Source: UBA1724 sp051884615 (lineage in GTDB: Bacteria > Verrucomicrobiota > Lentisphaeria > Oligosphaerales > Oligosphaeraceae). From it: a stretch of 64,000 bases of DNA. Under the pieces are notes generated by a model that did not search any database, was not told the DNA's origin, and was given only the letters and a program-made list of their open reading frames with translations. How positions within the stretch are numbered: position 1 is the first letter of the stretch; the number at the start of each line of letters is the position of its first letter. Shown here piece after piece: positions 46,316-55,267 of the stretch. The stretch is taken from assembly GCA_051884615.1 (NCBI GenBank), contig JBJEVT010000034.1:49657-113656 (forward strand). Direction: 5' to 3'. Both the position numbers and the translations under genes were made by a program.

Positions 46316-47335
46316 TCAGATCTGCTGGGGTTCCTCGCCGGCGATGGTGCGGCGCATATCCGTGTCGGAGCGCAGGTTCTCCAGCCGGTAGTAGTCCATG
46401 ACGCCCAGCTTGCCGCTCTTCAGGGCGGCTGCCATGGCCAGGGGAATCTCCGCCTGGGCCGCCACCACCTGGGCCTGCATCTCCTGCACCTTCGCCTGCA
46501 TCTCCTGCACCTTCGCCTTCATCTCCTGCTCGTAGGCGACAGCCGCCGCACGGCGCACCTCCGCCGTGGCCTGGGCCACCCGGCGGTCCGCTTCGGCCTG
46601 ATCCGCCTGGAGACGGGCGCCGATGTTGTCTCCCACGTCCACATCCGCGATGTCAATGGAGAGAATCTCGAAGGCCGTGCCGGAATCCAGTCCCTTCTCC
46701 AGCAGACGCTGGGAGATGTTGTCGGGATTCTCCAGGACGGCGTTGTAGGAGGCGCTGGAGCCGATGGTGGTGACGATGCCCTCGCCCACGCGGGCCACGA
46801 TGGTGTCCTCGGTGGCGCCGCCCACCAGGCGTTCCAGATTGGTGCGGACCGTTACCCGGGCGCGGACCTTCACCTGGATGCCGTCTTTCGCCACGGCGTC
46901 CAGGGTGTCCCGGTCGGCGCCCCGCTTGGGGCAGTCGATGACTCGGGGATTCACGCTGGTCTTCACGGCCTCCAGCACATCCCGTCCCGCCAGATCGATG
47001 GCGGCGGCCTGCCGGAAGGTGAGGTTGATGGCGGCCTTGTCGGCTGCCACCATGGCGTTCACCACCCGTTCCACATTGCCGTGGGCCATGTAGTGGCTTT
47101 CCAGGTCATCGGTGGAGATGGTGGTGATGCCGGCCTTCCGCAGCTGGATGTAGCAGCGGACAATCAGGGCGGAGGGCACATGGCGCAGGCTCATCACCAG
47201 GAGGCGCCAGAAGGAGATGTGGGCGCCGGAGGCCTGGGCCTGCAGCCAGGTGCTGAAATAACTGCAGATGATGCAGAAGGCGATGAACAGGAAAAAGACG
47301 GCGATGACCGACAGAATGCCAAGGAAAATGGACAT
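46316..47335 (-). CDS. floA: Flotillin-like protein FloA
   Basis: FloA forms membrane microdomain scaffolds. The 339-residue protein has an N-terminal membrane helix (MSIFLGILSVIAVFFLFIAF), a second hydrophobic stretch, the SPFH domain (RKAGITTISTDDLESHYMAH, VKVRARVTVRTNLERLVGGA, IVTTIGSSASYNAVLENPDN) and a C-terminal coiled coil with repeated VQEMQAK units, ending LENLRSDTDMRRTIAG as in FloA. The ATG at 47335 fits the family length; upstream reading is Pro-rich and non-homologous. The leader is C-rich with no Shine-Dalgarno. Its partner gene follows directly. Confidence 0.95.
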   Translation of the reverse strand: MSIFLGILSVIAVFFLFIAFCIICSYFSTWLQAQASGAHISFWRLLVMSLRHVPSALIVRCYIQLRKAGITTISTDDLESHYMAHGNVERVVNAMVAADKAAINLTFRQAAAIDLAGRDVLEAVKTSVNPRVIDCPKRGADRDTLDAVAKDGIQVKVRARVTVRTNLERLVGGATEDTIVARVGEGIVTTIGSSASYNAVLENPDNISQRLLEKGLDSGTAFEILSIDIADVDVGDNIGARLQADQAEADRRVAQATAEVRRAAAVAYEQEMKAKVQEMQAKVQEMQAQVVAAQAEIPLAMAAALKSGKLGVMDYYRLENLRSDTDMRRTIAGEEPQQI

Positions 47336-47705
47336 GGGGATGGGGTGTTCGGGGGTTGGATGAGGAGGGGGAAAAGGGAATCGCCCGGTGGCGTGGGCCC
47401 GCCGCAGAACCGGGGGCGGCGTTCTGCCGCCGGGAGCGGGAAACAAGAGGAATATACAAGGGTTCCGCTTTTCCGGGAGACGCGGCCCCCGATTTGGTTC
47501 CCCGGAGGGACAGGGAAAGGAAGCACGGGGCAGAGTGCGTCCCGCGTCGGGCAGCGCCGGCAGGCGCCGCCGCCATTTCCTCTGCCGGCGGGGGAGGGCG
47601 CCTCTGTCGTGCCTGGGTTGTCGGAACAGGGCTATAGTATGGAGTTTTGCCGCCGGAAGTGCCGGAAGGCGGTGTCAATGGCAATGCGCTAAGGAGTGCT
47701 GATTT
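47336..47705. promoter_or_regulatory. floA/ilvE divergent intergenic region
   Basis: This 370-base gap holds no supported gene. It contains a GGCGGC/GCCGCC hairpin (47415-47431) and, toward ilvE, a TATAGT that could be a -10 element (47633-47638) though without a convincing -35. AAGGAG (47691-47696) serves the ilvE start. A 17-codon mini-frame (47639-47692) ends inside that ribosome site. Confidence 0.35.
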
Positions 47706-48728
47706 ATGGAACTTGATTGGTCGAATCTGACATTTTCCTACCGTCCCACGGCCTGTCACGTGGAATACCACTGGAAAGATGGGAAATGGGACGAAGGCGA
47801 GTTGAAGGAGAAGCCCTTTGTCACCCTGTCCATTGCTGCGGAGTGTCTGCACTATGGCCAGGCGGCATTCGAGGGCTTGAAGGCCTACCGCGGGGAGGAC
47901 GGGAAGATCCGTGTGTTCCGCATGGAGATGAACGCCCGTCGTCTGATTCAGTCTGCCCGTCGCTGCTGCATGGCTCCGGTGCCCGAGGAGTTGTTCTGCG
48001 AGGCGGTGGAGCGCGTGGTGCGGGCCAATGCGGAGTGGATTCCTCCCTACGGCACGGGAGCCACTTTGTACATCCGTCCCCTGCTCTTCGGCTCCGGTCC
48101 CCAGATTGGCGTGGCTCCCGCCAGCGAATACACCTTCATCGTGCTGGTGGTGCCCGTGGGGGCCTACTACAAGGGCGGCCTCCAGGCCGTCCGCGCCTGC
48201 ATCGTGGACGACTACGACCGCGCGGCGCCCCGGGGCACGGGCAATGTGAAGATGGCGGGCAACTACGCCGCCAGCCTTCTCTCCCACGAGATGGCCAAGG
48301 AGAACGGCTTCGCGGTGGATCTGTATCTGGATGCCGCCGAGCACAAATACATCGAGGAGTTCGGCTCCTCCAACTTCATCGGCATCACCCATGACGGGAA
48401 ATATGTGACCCCCGCCTCCCGTTCCGTGCTGCCCAGCATCACCAACAACGGTCTGCAGCAGGTGGCCGAGGATCTGGGCATCCCCGTGGAGGTGCGTCCC
48501 ATCGACTTCGAGAAGGAGATTGGCACCTTCGCCGAGGTGGCGGCCTGCGGCACCGCCGTGGTCATCACCCCCGTGAAGGAGATCGTGCGTCTGAGCACCG
48601 GGGAGAAGTTCACCATCGGCAGCGGGGACGGATGCGGTCCCGTCTGCCAGAAGCTCTACGATGCCTACACGGCCATCCAGTGGGGAAAGGCTCCGGACAC
48701 CCATGGCTGGCTGAAGGTCCTGGACTAG
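47706..48728 (+). CDS. ilvE: Branched-chain amino acid aminotransferase
   Basis: A fold-type IV PLP transaminase that exchanges amino groups between glutamate and branched-chain keto acids. The 340 residues carry HYGQAAFEGLKAY (around residue 50), the arginine-containing RLIQSARR, the Schiff-base lysine Lys182 in GNVKMAGNYAAS, and the C-terminal EEFGSSNFIGI and EVAACGTAVVITPV blocks typical of the longer IlvE branch. AAGGAG is nine bases before the ATG. An ECF sigma gene begins only four bases after the stop. Confidence 0.95.
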   Translation: MELDWSNLTFSYRPTACHVEYHWKDGKWDEGELKEKPFVTLSIAAECLHYGQAAFEGLKAYRGEDGKIRVFRMEMNARRLIQSARRCCMAPVPEELFCEAVERVVRANAEWIPPYGTGATLYIRPLLFGSGPQIGVAPASEYTFIVLVVPVGAYYKGGLQAVRACIVDDYDRAAPRGTGNVKMAGNYAASLLSHEMAKENGFAVDLYLDAAEHKYIEEFGSSNFIGITHDGKYVTPASRSVLPSITNNGLQQVAEDLGIPVEVRPIDFEKEIGTFAEVAACGTAVVITPVKEIVRLSTGEKFTIGSGDGCGPVCQKLYDAYTAIQWGKAPDTHGWLKVLD

Positions 48729-48732
48729 CCCC

Positions 48733-49326
48733 TTGCCAAAATCCGACGCCCAATTGAAGAATCCCGCCCCGGAACCCTCCGACGAGACTTTGCTCCAGGG
48801 GGTTCTGGCGGGAGACCCCCAGGCGGCGCAGCTCCTGTTCGATCGCTATCAGCCCCGGCTTGTGGAGAAGGGGTGCGCCTATCTGCCCTCCCGGGATCTG
48901 GCCCAGGACGTGGCCCAGGAGGTCTTCTTGAAGCTTCTGGAGTCCCCGCCCCGGGAGCTGGCCGACGGCTCCCTGCGCCCCTGGCTTCTCCGGGTGACCC
49001 GGAACCTGGCGCTGGACCGCGCCCGGAGAGGACGCCACGAGATCGCCTCCGGCGGCGGGGGCGACCTGGAGATGTCCCCCTACGCCCCCCAGGGACACGA
49101 GCCCGATCCCCTGGCGGCGCTGATGCGCTCCAACGACGCGGAGCGCATCCGCAGCCTGTGGGGACAGCTTCCCCCGGAGCTCCAGCGGGTGCTGGAGGCG
49201 CGCTTTGAACGGGGGCTCTCCTTCCAGGAGATCGCCCTCCAGGAGGGCATCCCCCTGGGAACGGCGCTTTGGAGGGGGCATCACGCCTTCAAGCTCCTTC
49301 GCCAGAAATGGAGCGCGGAATCCTGA
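48733..49326 (+). CDS. ECF-type RNA polymerase sigma factor
   Basis: The 197-residue product has sigma region 2 (LLFDRYQPRLVEKGCAYLP, RDLAQDVAQEVFLKLL, WLLRVTRNLALDRARRGR; about residues 30-100) and region 4 (LPPELQRVLEARFERGLSFQ EIALQEGIP, about 145-190), the ECF arrangement. No anti-sigma gene is adjacent. The reading frame starts with TTG, four bases after ilvE; no better start is seen, so the N-terminus is uncertain. manA starts 16 bases after the stop. Coupling to ilvE suggests read-through expression. Confidence 0.85.
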   Translation: MPKSDAQLKNPAPEPSDETLLQGVLAGDPQAAQLLFDRYQPRLVEKGCAYLPSRDLAQDVAQEVFLKLLESPPRELADGSLRPWLLRVTRNLALDRARRGRHEIASGGGGDLEMSPYAPQGHEPDPLAALMRSNDAERIRSLWGQLPPELQRVLEARFERGLSFQEIALQEGIPLGTALWRGHHAFKLLRQKWSAES

Positions 49327-49342
49327 ACTGCGGAACGTCGCC

Positions 49343-50542
49343 ATGCTGAACACGAAGACCTTTTATCCTTTGACCGGTGGAGTGCGCCACTATGCCTGGG
49401 GGGAGTGCGCCTCCCAGGGCAAGACGCCTTTCATCGCCGACCTTTTGAAGCAGGAGCCCGGGGAGGAGCCCTGGGCGGAGCTGTGGCTGGGCGCCCATCC
49501 CTCCCTGCCTGGGCTGCTGGACACCCCGGAGGGAACCCTGCCCTTGAACCAGGCCATCGCCCAGGCCCCCAAGGCGTGGCTGGGAGAGCGCAGCGTGGCG
49601 GTCTCGGAGGAGCTGCCCTTCCTGCTGAAGGTGCTGACCTGCAGCGCGCCCCTCTCCATCCAGAGCCATCCCGACGCCCAGTCCGCGGTGCGGCTCCATG
49701 CCGCCCGTCCGGACCTCTATCCCGACGCCCACGACAAGACGGAGATCATGATCGCCCTGGAGCCCTTCCAGGCCCTGGCGGGATTCCGGGGATTGTCGGA
49801 CATCCGGGGGGATTTGGAGAAGGTGGAGGCCTTCCAGCCCTGGCTGGCGCTGTGGCGGTACGGGGAGCCCACCCTGCGCCGTCTGGTGGAGAGCCTCTTT
49901 TCCCTGAATGTGGTGCCCCTGGCGGCCATGCTGACCCAGGCCCTTCAGGAACTCCAGGAGCGGCAGGAGGAGGCCCTCTCCGCCGCGGACAGGCTCTTCC
50001 TCTCCCTCTCCCGGGAATATCCCGGAGACCGGGGAACCCTCTTCGCCTATCTGCTGAACCGGGTGGATCTGGCGCCGGGACAGGCCCTCTTCCTGGCGCC
50101 CAACTCCCCCCACGCCTACCAGCGGGGCGCCGGCATCGAGTGCATGACCAACTCCGACAACGTGATCCGCGCCGGACTGACTCCCAAGGCCGTGGATGTG
50201 CCGACCCTCCTCCAAACCGTGGATTTCGACGCCACCGGCTATCGGATGGTGACGCCCCGGGAGACTTCCGTCCAGGGCGGCCGCATCCGGGAATATCCCG
50301 CCCCCACCCCCAAGTTCCGTCTCTTCTTCCATGAGGACGCCCCCTGCCGGCTGGAGAGCCATCCGGACGCCCTGGGCGTCTTCCTGGTGGTCCGGGGAGA
50401 TGCCGTCCTGAAGGACGGCCAGGGCCGGAGCATCCCCGCCCCCGCCGGCACCGCCTGGGTGCGCCCCGCCGACCTCCAGGCCGGCGCCATCCTCCCCGCC
50501 GCTCCCGGCACCCTCGTGGTCTGGGCGCAAAGCGCCTTCTGA
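49343..50542 (+). CDS. manA: Mannose-6-phosphate isomerase, class I
   Basis: ManA interconverts mannose-6-phosphate and fructose-6-phosphate, a zinc-dependent cupin enzyme. The 399 residues include LTGGVRHYAWGE at the start, the zinc-binding LSIQSHPDAQSA (around residue 110), HDKTEIMIAL, and LFLAPNSPHAYQRGAGIECM near residue 255, with a C-terminal cupin domain. It fits the glycan-degrading lifestyle by draining mannose, or by supplying GDP-sugar precursors. It is the third gene in the ilvE-sigma-manA run. Confidence 0.94.
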   Translation: MLNTKTFYPLTGGVRHYAWGECASQGKTPFIADLLKQEPGEEPWAELWLGAHPSLPGLLDTPEGTLPLNQAIAQAPKAWLGERSVAVSEELPFLLKVLTCSAPLSIQSHPDAQSAVRLHAARPDLYPDAHDKTEIMIALEPFQALAGFRGLSDIRGDLEKVEAFQPWLALWRYGEPTLRRLVESLFSLNVVPLAAMLTQALQELQERQEEALSAADRLFLSLSREYPGDRGTLFAYLLNRVDLAPGQALFLAPNSPHAYQRGAGIECMTNSDNVIRAGLTPKAVDVPTLLQTVDFDATGYRMVTPRETSVQGGRIREYPAPTPKFRLFFHEDAPCRLESHPDALGVFLVVRGDAVLKDGQGRSIPAPAGTAWVRPADLQAGAILPAAPGTLVVWAQSAF

Positions 50543-50592
50543 CCACCCCCGTCCCTTTCTTTGTCCACGTCCCCGTTTCCCGGTACACCACA

Positions 50593-52086
50593 ATGTCTGA
50601 AGAACTCGATTTCGCCGCCTACTTTGAGAATACCCAGGTCAACATGTCCATCAAGAAGGGAGAGAAGGTCTCCGGACGTGTCATCGCCATCGACAAAAAC
50701 AGCGTCTTCGTGGACCTGAAGGGACGGCAGGACGGGGTGCTGGACCGGAAGGACTTCCTGAACGAGCAGGGAGAGCTGACCGTCCAGGTGGGCGACATGG
50801 TGGACGCCTATGTGGCCGGCAGCGACGCCGACGGCATCCAGCTGCGCCGCCAGCTGGGCGGCCGCGCCATCCACGAGGTGGACCAGGCGGTGGCCGAGGC
50901 GTTCCAGAGCAAGATTCCCATTGAGGGCAAGGTGCTGGCCGTCCGCCGCAAGGAGGAGAGCCTGGTGGGCTTCACGGTGCAGCTGGGCAAGAGCGAGGCC
51001 TTCTGCCCAGCCAGCCAGATGGATGCCCGGGGCGTGCGCCGGGAAGCCGAGGAATATGTGGGCCAGACCTACTCTTTCCGGGTGACGGAATATGCGGAGG
51101 ACGGCTACCGCCTGGTGGTCTCCCGCCGCGCCGTGCTGGAGGAGCAGGAGGAGGCGGCACGCCAGCGCATCCTGGCCAATCTCCAGGAGGGCGTGGTGCT
51201 CACGGGCACGGTGGCCTCCCTGCAGCCCTACGGGGCTTTCGTGGATTTGGGCGGTCTGGACGGCCTGGTGCCCGGCCGGGAGCTCTCCTGGGACCGGGGC
51301 GTGCGCCCCGAGGATGTGGTGAAGGTGGGGGACAAGGTGACCGTGAAGGTGATCGGCTACGAACCCGGCGAGGGCGGCAGGAAACCCCGCATCACCCTCT
51401 CCCTGAAGCAGGCATCCGGCGCCACGCCCTGGGAGCAGTTCATCCAGAATCCCGCGTTCGCCGTGGGAAGCCGCTGCAAGGGCACGGTGGCCCGCCTGGC
51501 GGCATTCGGCGCCTTCATTCGCCTGGCCCCCGGGGTGGACGGACTTGCCCATGTCTCCCAGCTGGGCGCCGACCATCGGGTCGGCCATCCCTCCGAAGTG
51601 CTCCAGGAGGGGCAGGAGGTGGAGGTGACCATCCTGGACATCCAGGAGGAGGGCCATCGGGTCTCCCTGTGCGTGGGCGAACCCCGCAGCAAGGGGGAGA
51701 AGGCTGCCGAGCTTTCCCCGTCGGAGGCCCTGGAGGCGGCGAAGGCGGCCGCCGTGGGCGAGGTTCTGGAGGGCGAAGTGGAGAAGCAGGCCCCCTACGG
51801 CCTCTTCGTCCGTCTGCCCAATGGCCAGACCGGTCTGCTGCATATCAGCCAGATCGAGCTGGCGGGCGGCGAGAACACCATGAAGGAACGGGTCATGTTC
51901 CGTCAGCATCCCCTCCACAGCAAGATCCGGGTGCTGGTGAAGGAAGTGCAGGGCGACCGGATCTCCCTGACCACCCCGGAGAAGGCCGCCCAGGAACAGG
52001 AGTCCAATGGACGCCTGGAGGTCCGGGATGCCGGCAACGAGAACTTCGGCTCCCTGGGCGACCTCTTCAGCGGCTTGAAACTCTAG
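50593..52086 (+). CDS. S1-domain RNA-binding protein (ribosomal protein S1-like)
   Basis: The 497-residue protein has four S1/OB-fold repeats: about residues 20-90 (GEKVSGRVIAIDKNSVFVDL), 105-180, 195-275 (GTVASLQPYGAFVDLGGLDG) and 290-365 (GTVARLAAFGAFIRLAPGVD). A fifth, weaker one lies at about 385-460 (EVEKQAPYGLFVRLPNGQTG). Family S1 proteins bind pyrimidine-rich mRNA leaders and help initiation on messages lacking strong Shine-Dalgarno sites. Whether this is the main S1 or a paralogue cannot be told here. The context of many pyrimidine-rich leaders is suggestive. It stands alone, 50 bases after manA. Confidence 0.88.
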   Translation: MSEELDFAAYFENTQVNMSIKKGEKVSGRVIAIDKNSVFVDLKGRQDGVLDRKDFLNEQGELTVQVGDMVDAYVAGSDADGIQLRRQLGGRAIHEVDQAVAEAFQSKIPIEGKVLAVRRKEESLVGFTVQLGKSEAFCPASQMDARGVRREAEEYVGQTYSFRVTEYAEDGYRLVVSRRAVLEEQEEAARQRILANLQEGVVLTGTVASLQPYGAFVDLGGLDGLVPGRELSWDRGVRPEDVVKVGDKVTVKVIGYEPGEGGRKPRITLSLKQASGATPWEQFIQNPAFAVGSRCKGTVARLAAFGAFIRLAPGVDGLAHVSQLGADHRVGHPSEVLQEGQEVEVTILDIQEEGHRVSLCVGEPRSKGEKAAELSPSEALEAAKAAAVGEVLEGEVEKQAPYGLFVRLPNGQTGLLHISQIELAGGENTMKERVMFRQHPLHSKIRVLVKEVQGDRISLTTPEKAAQEQESNGRLEVRDAGNENFGSLGDLFSGLKL

Positions 52087-52394
52087 CCCTCCCCGCGCCC
52101 GCGCCGGGGGACCGCCCGGGGGGACATTCCGGCGCAAGTGCGTCAGGGTGTCCCAGGCTCCCGGGGAAATTTCCCGGGGGAGCGGTGGCATTGTTCTTGC
52201 TTTGTCCCCCCCTGTTTTGCCCTTTGACGGGACGGGGCGGCGTGTGCGCCTTCCAGGGGGGAGGACGCCCGAGGAGGGAGCGTCCCGCCTCTCCCTGCGT
52301 TCGCTGCGTTCCTGGCGCCGTCGTCCCGTCAGGCGAGGGGAGCCGTTCGGCAGGTTCGGATGTTTCATTTTCAAGGTTAAGGAGATAGGCAATC
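52087..52394. promoter_or_regulatory. Intergenic region before grpE with long palindrome
   Basis: This 308-base gap contains a near-perfect 25-base palindrome centred on GGGAAATTTCCC (52158-52182), possibly an operator or the 3' structure of the S1 gene, and AAGGAGA ten bases before grpE. No CIRCE element (TTAGCACTC inverted repeat) and no clear heat-shock sigma promoter are visible. Confidence 0.4.
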
Positions 52395-53078
52395 ATGGAA
52401 GACAAGGAAGCGAAGGTGGCGCCGGAGGAATCCGCCGTGCTTGAGGAAGAGAAGCCCCGGACGGAGGAGCCCGCCGCCCCCGAGACGGCTGCCGAGGAGC
52501 CCGCCACCACGGATATCGAGGAGGAGTCTGTCGCTCCCGAGGAGGAGGAGAAGTCCCAGCCCGAGGAGAAGAAGCCCTCTTTGGAGGAGCAGCTGGAGGA
52601 GATGAAGGGGAATTACCTGCGATCTCTGGCAGAGTTGGAGAACTACCGGAAGCGGATGGCCCGGGAGATGAACGAGGTCCGGGAAAGCACCCGCCACCGC
52701 GCCCTGACGGAAGTCCTGGGCATCTATGACCTTTTGCAGATGGCGGTGGATTCCGCGAGGACCGCCCAGGATGTGGCCTCCCTGCGGCAGGGAGTGGAGA
52801 TGACCTTCGGGGAGCTGAAGCGCACTCTGAACGGTCTTGGCGTGGAGGCGGTGGACGCCCTGGGCCAGACCTTTGATCCCGCCTGCCATCAGGCGGTGGG
52901 GATGGAGGCCAGCGACGAGGTGCCCGAGGGCACGGTGCTGCGCCAGTGGAAACCCGGCTTCCGCATTGGCGGCAAGCTGGTGCGTCCCGCCGTGGTGGTG
53001 GTCTCCAAGGGGCCGGAGAAGCCGGAGCCCGCCGCCGCCCCCGGGGAGGAGGCTGCTTCGGAAACGGAGGAAAAGTAG
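52395..53078 (+). CDS. grpE: GrpE nucleotide exchange factor
   Basis: GrpE releases ADP from DnaK. The 227 residues start with about 60 Glu/Pro-rich disordered residues, then the long dimer helix (EEMKGNYLRSLAELENYRKR), a four-helix region and the C-terminal beta-wing with DPACHQAVGMEASDEVPEGT and GGKLVRPAVVVVSKG, the GrpE signature. AAGGAG precedes the start. dnaJ follows after 35 bases. dnaK is not in the window. Confidence 0.96.
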   Translation: MEDKEAKVAPEESAVLEEEKPRTEEPAAPETAAEEPATTDIEEESVAPEEEEKSQPEEKKPSLEEQLEEMKGNYLRSLAELENYRKRMAREMNEVRESTRHRALTEVLGIYDLLQMAVDSARTAQDVASLRQGVEMTFGELKRTLNGLGVEAVDALGQTFDPACHQAVGMEASDEVPEGTVLRQWKPGFRIGGKLVRPAVVVVSKGPEKPEPAAAPGEEAASETEEK

Positions 53079-53113
53079 AGCTTCTTCACTGAGGGGAGGA
53101 GGAATCAGAGACC

Positions 53114-54280
53114 ATGAGCGACAGCAAGGATTTCTACACAGTTCTGGGCGTCTCCCAGAGTGCTTCTGCCGATGAGCTGAAGAAGGCCTATCGCCAGCTG
53201 GCCATGAAGTATCACCCGGACCGCAATCCGGGGGACAAGGAGGCCGAGGAGAAGTTCAAGGAGGTGAACAACGCCTACCAGGTCCTCAGCGACCCGGAGA
53301 AGCGGCAGCGCTACGACGCCATGGGCCACGACGCCTATGTGCGGGGCGGCGCCGGCGGCGCCGGCGGCCCCGGCGGCCCCGGCATGGACCCCATGGACAT
53401 CTTCAGCCAGTTCTTCGGCGGACGGGGCGGCGGCGTGGAGTTCGACCTGGGCGACCTCTTCGGCTTCGGCGGCGGCCACAGCCGCTCCCGGAACAACGGC
53501 CCCCGCAAGGGAAAGGACCTCCTCTACACCCTCTCCCTGGATTTCGAGGAAACGGTCTTCGGCGGCAAGAAGACCATCAAGGTGCCCCACCAGGTGCACT
53601 GCTCCCGCTGCCACGGCCAGGGCGGCGAGCCGGGAAGCAAGACCATGGTCTGCCCGGAGTGCCGGGGCACCGGTCAGGTGGTCCAGGCCAGCGGCTTCTT
53701 CAGTGTCACCAACCCCTGCCGCCGCTGCCGGGGCACGGGCAAGATCATCGACAAGCCCTGCCAGCAGTGCCATGGCGCCGGGGAAATGGAGAAGGTGGAC
53801 GAATTGACCATCACCATCCCCGCGGGCATCAACAGCGGCGAACAGCTGCGCCTGGGCGGCCAGGGCGACGCCGGCCCCATGGGCGGCCCCAGCGGCGACC
53901 TCTACGTCCAGATGGATGTGAAGCCCAGCGACATCTTCGAGCACCGGGGCAACGACCTCTTCTGCGAGGTGCCCGTCCCCGTGACCATCGCCATCCTGGG
54001 CGGCCCCGTCCGGGTGCCCACCATCACCGGCATGGAGGAACTGGAAATCCCCGCCGGCATCCAGAGCGGCACCACTCTCCGCATCCGCAAGAAAGGCATG
54101 CCCAGCCCCCGGGGAACGGGACGGGGCGACGAATATGTACGCATCCGGGTGGAGGTGCCCCGGGGCCTCTCCTCCGAACAGAAGAAGAAGCTCCAGGAGT
54201 TCGCCAAGCTCTCCTTCGATTCCTCCCAGTATCCGGAGGGCGCCGCTTTCCAGAGGAAGGCGAAGAAGTGGGATCTGTGA
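53114..54280 (+). CDS. dnaJ: DnaJ chaperone (Hsp40, type I)
   Basis: DnaJ delivers substrates to DnaK and stimulates its ATPase. The 388 residues have the J domain (residues 1-70) with HPD in MKYHPDRNP, a Gly/Phe-rich linker, four zinc-binding CxxCxGxG repeats (CSRCHGQG, CPECRGTG, CRRCRGTG, CQQCHGAG, about 145-215) and the C-terminal substrate-binding domain. GGAGGAG is upstream of the start. It is co-transcribed with grpE and followed by a terminator. Confidence 0.97.
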   Translation: MSDSKDFYTVLGVSQSASADELKKAYRQLAMKYHPDRNPGDKEAEEKFKEVNNAYQVLSDPEKRQRYDAMGHDAYVRGGAGGAGGPGGPGMDPMDIFSQFFGGRGGGVEFDLGDLFGFGGGHSRSRNNGPRKGKDLLYTLSLDFEETVFGGKKTIKVPHQVHCSRCHGQGGEPGSKTMVCPECRGTGQVVQASGFFSVTNPCRRCRGTGKIIDKPCQQCHGAGEMEKVDELTITIPAGINSGEQLRLGGQGDAGPMGGPSGDLYVQMDVKPSDIFEHRGNDLFCEVPVPVTIAILGGPVRVPTITGMEELEIPAGIQSGTTLRIRKKGMPSPRGTGRGDEYVRIRVEVPRGLSSEQKKKLQEFAKLSFDSSQYPEGAAFQRKAKKWDL

Positions 54281-54301
54281 AATCCCCCTGTCCGCGTACG
54301 C

Positions 54302-54341
54302 AAAAAAGCCTGGAAGTCCATCCCGGACTCCCAGGCTTTTT
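54302..54341. terminator. Bidirectional intrinsic terminator
   Basis: A's followed by GCCTGG..GTCC, a short loop, GGAC..CCAGGC and then T's (54337-54341) form a symmetric hairpin that can terminate dnaJ on the plus strand and the pseudopilin gene on the minus strand. Confidence 0.88.
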
Positions 54342-54377
54342 CTTTCCCCCCTTTTTTTTCTATGCCGCAGGGGCGTT

Positions 54378-55112
54378 CTAGTCCTGGCAGCCCAGCCAGC
54401 CCAGGGAGGCGTGGAGGAAGGGACGGAACCAGCGGCTCTTGTGGGTATTGTAGTTCTCGTCGAAGGCGCCCTTGGTCAGAGAGGTCGAGGAGTAGTCGGG
54501 CATGAGCACGTTGCAGCGTCCGTCATGGCGGCGGGAGGTGGCGTAGAAGGCGGTCTCGTCGTCTTCCCGGCAGAGCACGTTCCAGCACTGGAAGATGGTG
54601 GTGCTGTCCCAGGTGATGGTGGTGGAGAGGGTGTCGGCGCCGTCGGCGATCATGACGGGGGTTTCGCCGTTCTTGCAGTGGTTGAGCAGTTCGGTGATCT
54701 TCACGGGCTGGTTGGTGTGGGTGTCCTGGGTATAGCCGTAGGTGCTGTAGTTCCAGGTGTAGCAGCAGCTCTGCTGGAGCTCCCCGTAGTTGGTGCCCTT
54801 GAAGAGATTTTCCTTGCTGGCGGCGGGGCAGCGGAAGAGCTTGAATGCCACGTTTTCGTATTTCACCATGTAGGTCATGTAGGGGACGTTGCCGCCCCAG
54901 TCCTCGTTCTTGAGATAGTAGGAGGGATAGTAGTCGTCGTAGTCCTGGGTGTAGAGGGCCACCATCAGGCCGATCTGCTTCAGGTTGTTGGTGCAGGAGA
55001 TGGCCCGCGCCTTGGCCCGCGCCTTGGAGAGGGCGGGCAGCAGCATGGCGGCCAGGATGGCGATGATGGCGATGACGACGAGAAGCTCGATGAGGGTGAA
55101 GGTCTTTTTCAT
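54378..55112 (-). CDS. Type II secretion pseudopilin-like protein
   Basis: The 244-residue protein starts MKKTFTLIELLVVIAIIAIL, with the prepilin peptidase site before the hydrophobic helix, then LLPALSKARAKARAISCTNN as in the large Lentisphaerae/Planctomycete pseudopilin family. The C-terminal globular domain (ICF-less, with SRRHDGRCNVLMPDYSS) corresponds to the H..DG block of that family. It includes several cysteines (CRCPAAS-like, CCYTW). Such proteins are exported and may form pseudopili or surface layers; the exact role is unknown. The ATG at 55112 is chosen for the short basic leader. It stands alone between tRNA-Arg and a terminator. Confidence 0.85.
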   Translation of the reverse strand: MKKTFTLIELLVVIAIIAILAAMLLPALSKARAKARAISCTNNLKQIGLMVALYTQDYDDYYPSYYLKNEDWGGNVPYMTYMVKYENVAFKLFRCPAASKENLFKGTNYGELQQSCCYTWNYSTYGYTQDTHTNQPVKITELLNHCKNGETPVMIADGADTLSTTITWDSTTIFQCWNVLCREDDETAFYATSRRHDGRCNVLMPDYSSTSLTKGAFDENYNTHKSRWFRPFLHASLGWLGCQD

Positions 55113-55267
55113 GGGGCCTTGGGCGCGGGGGAAGGGAGGTTCATAAGGATAGAAACACGGGAAAAGTCTAGGAAAAATCCGGAGAATTTCAAGGAACGGG
55201 AGGAAAAAAATCCGCGGGGACGGCAAAAAAATGCGCCTCGCCGTCGGAGAAGGACGGGAGGCGCGGG

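Noticed and set aside
47639..47692. 17-codon leader peptide before ilvE
   Set aside because: It contains almost no branched-chain residues, has no attenuator hairpin after it, and its ATG abuts the putative -10 element.
52087..52394. CIRCE or heat-shock sigma promoter before grpE
   Set aside because: Neither the CIRCE inverted repeat nor a correctly spaced CTTGAA/CCCCAT pair is present.
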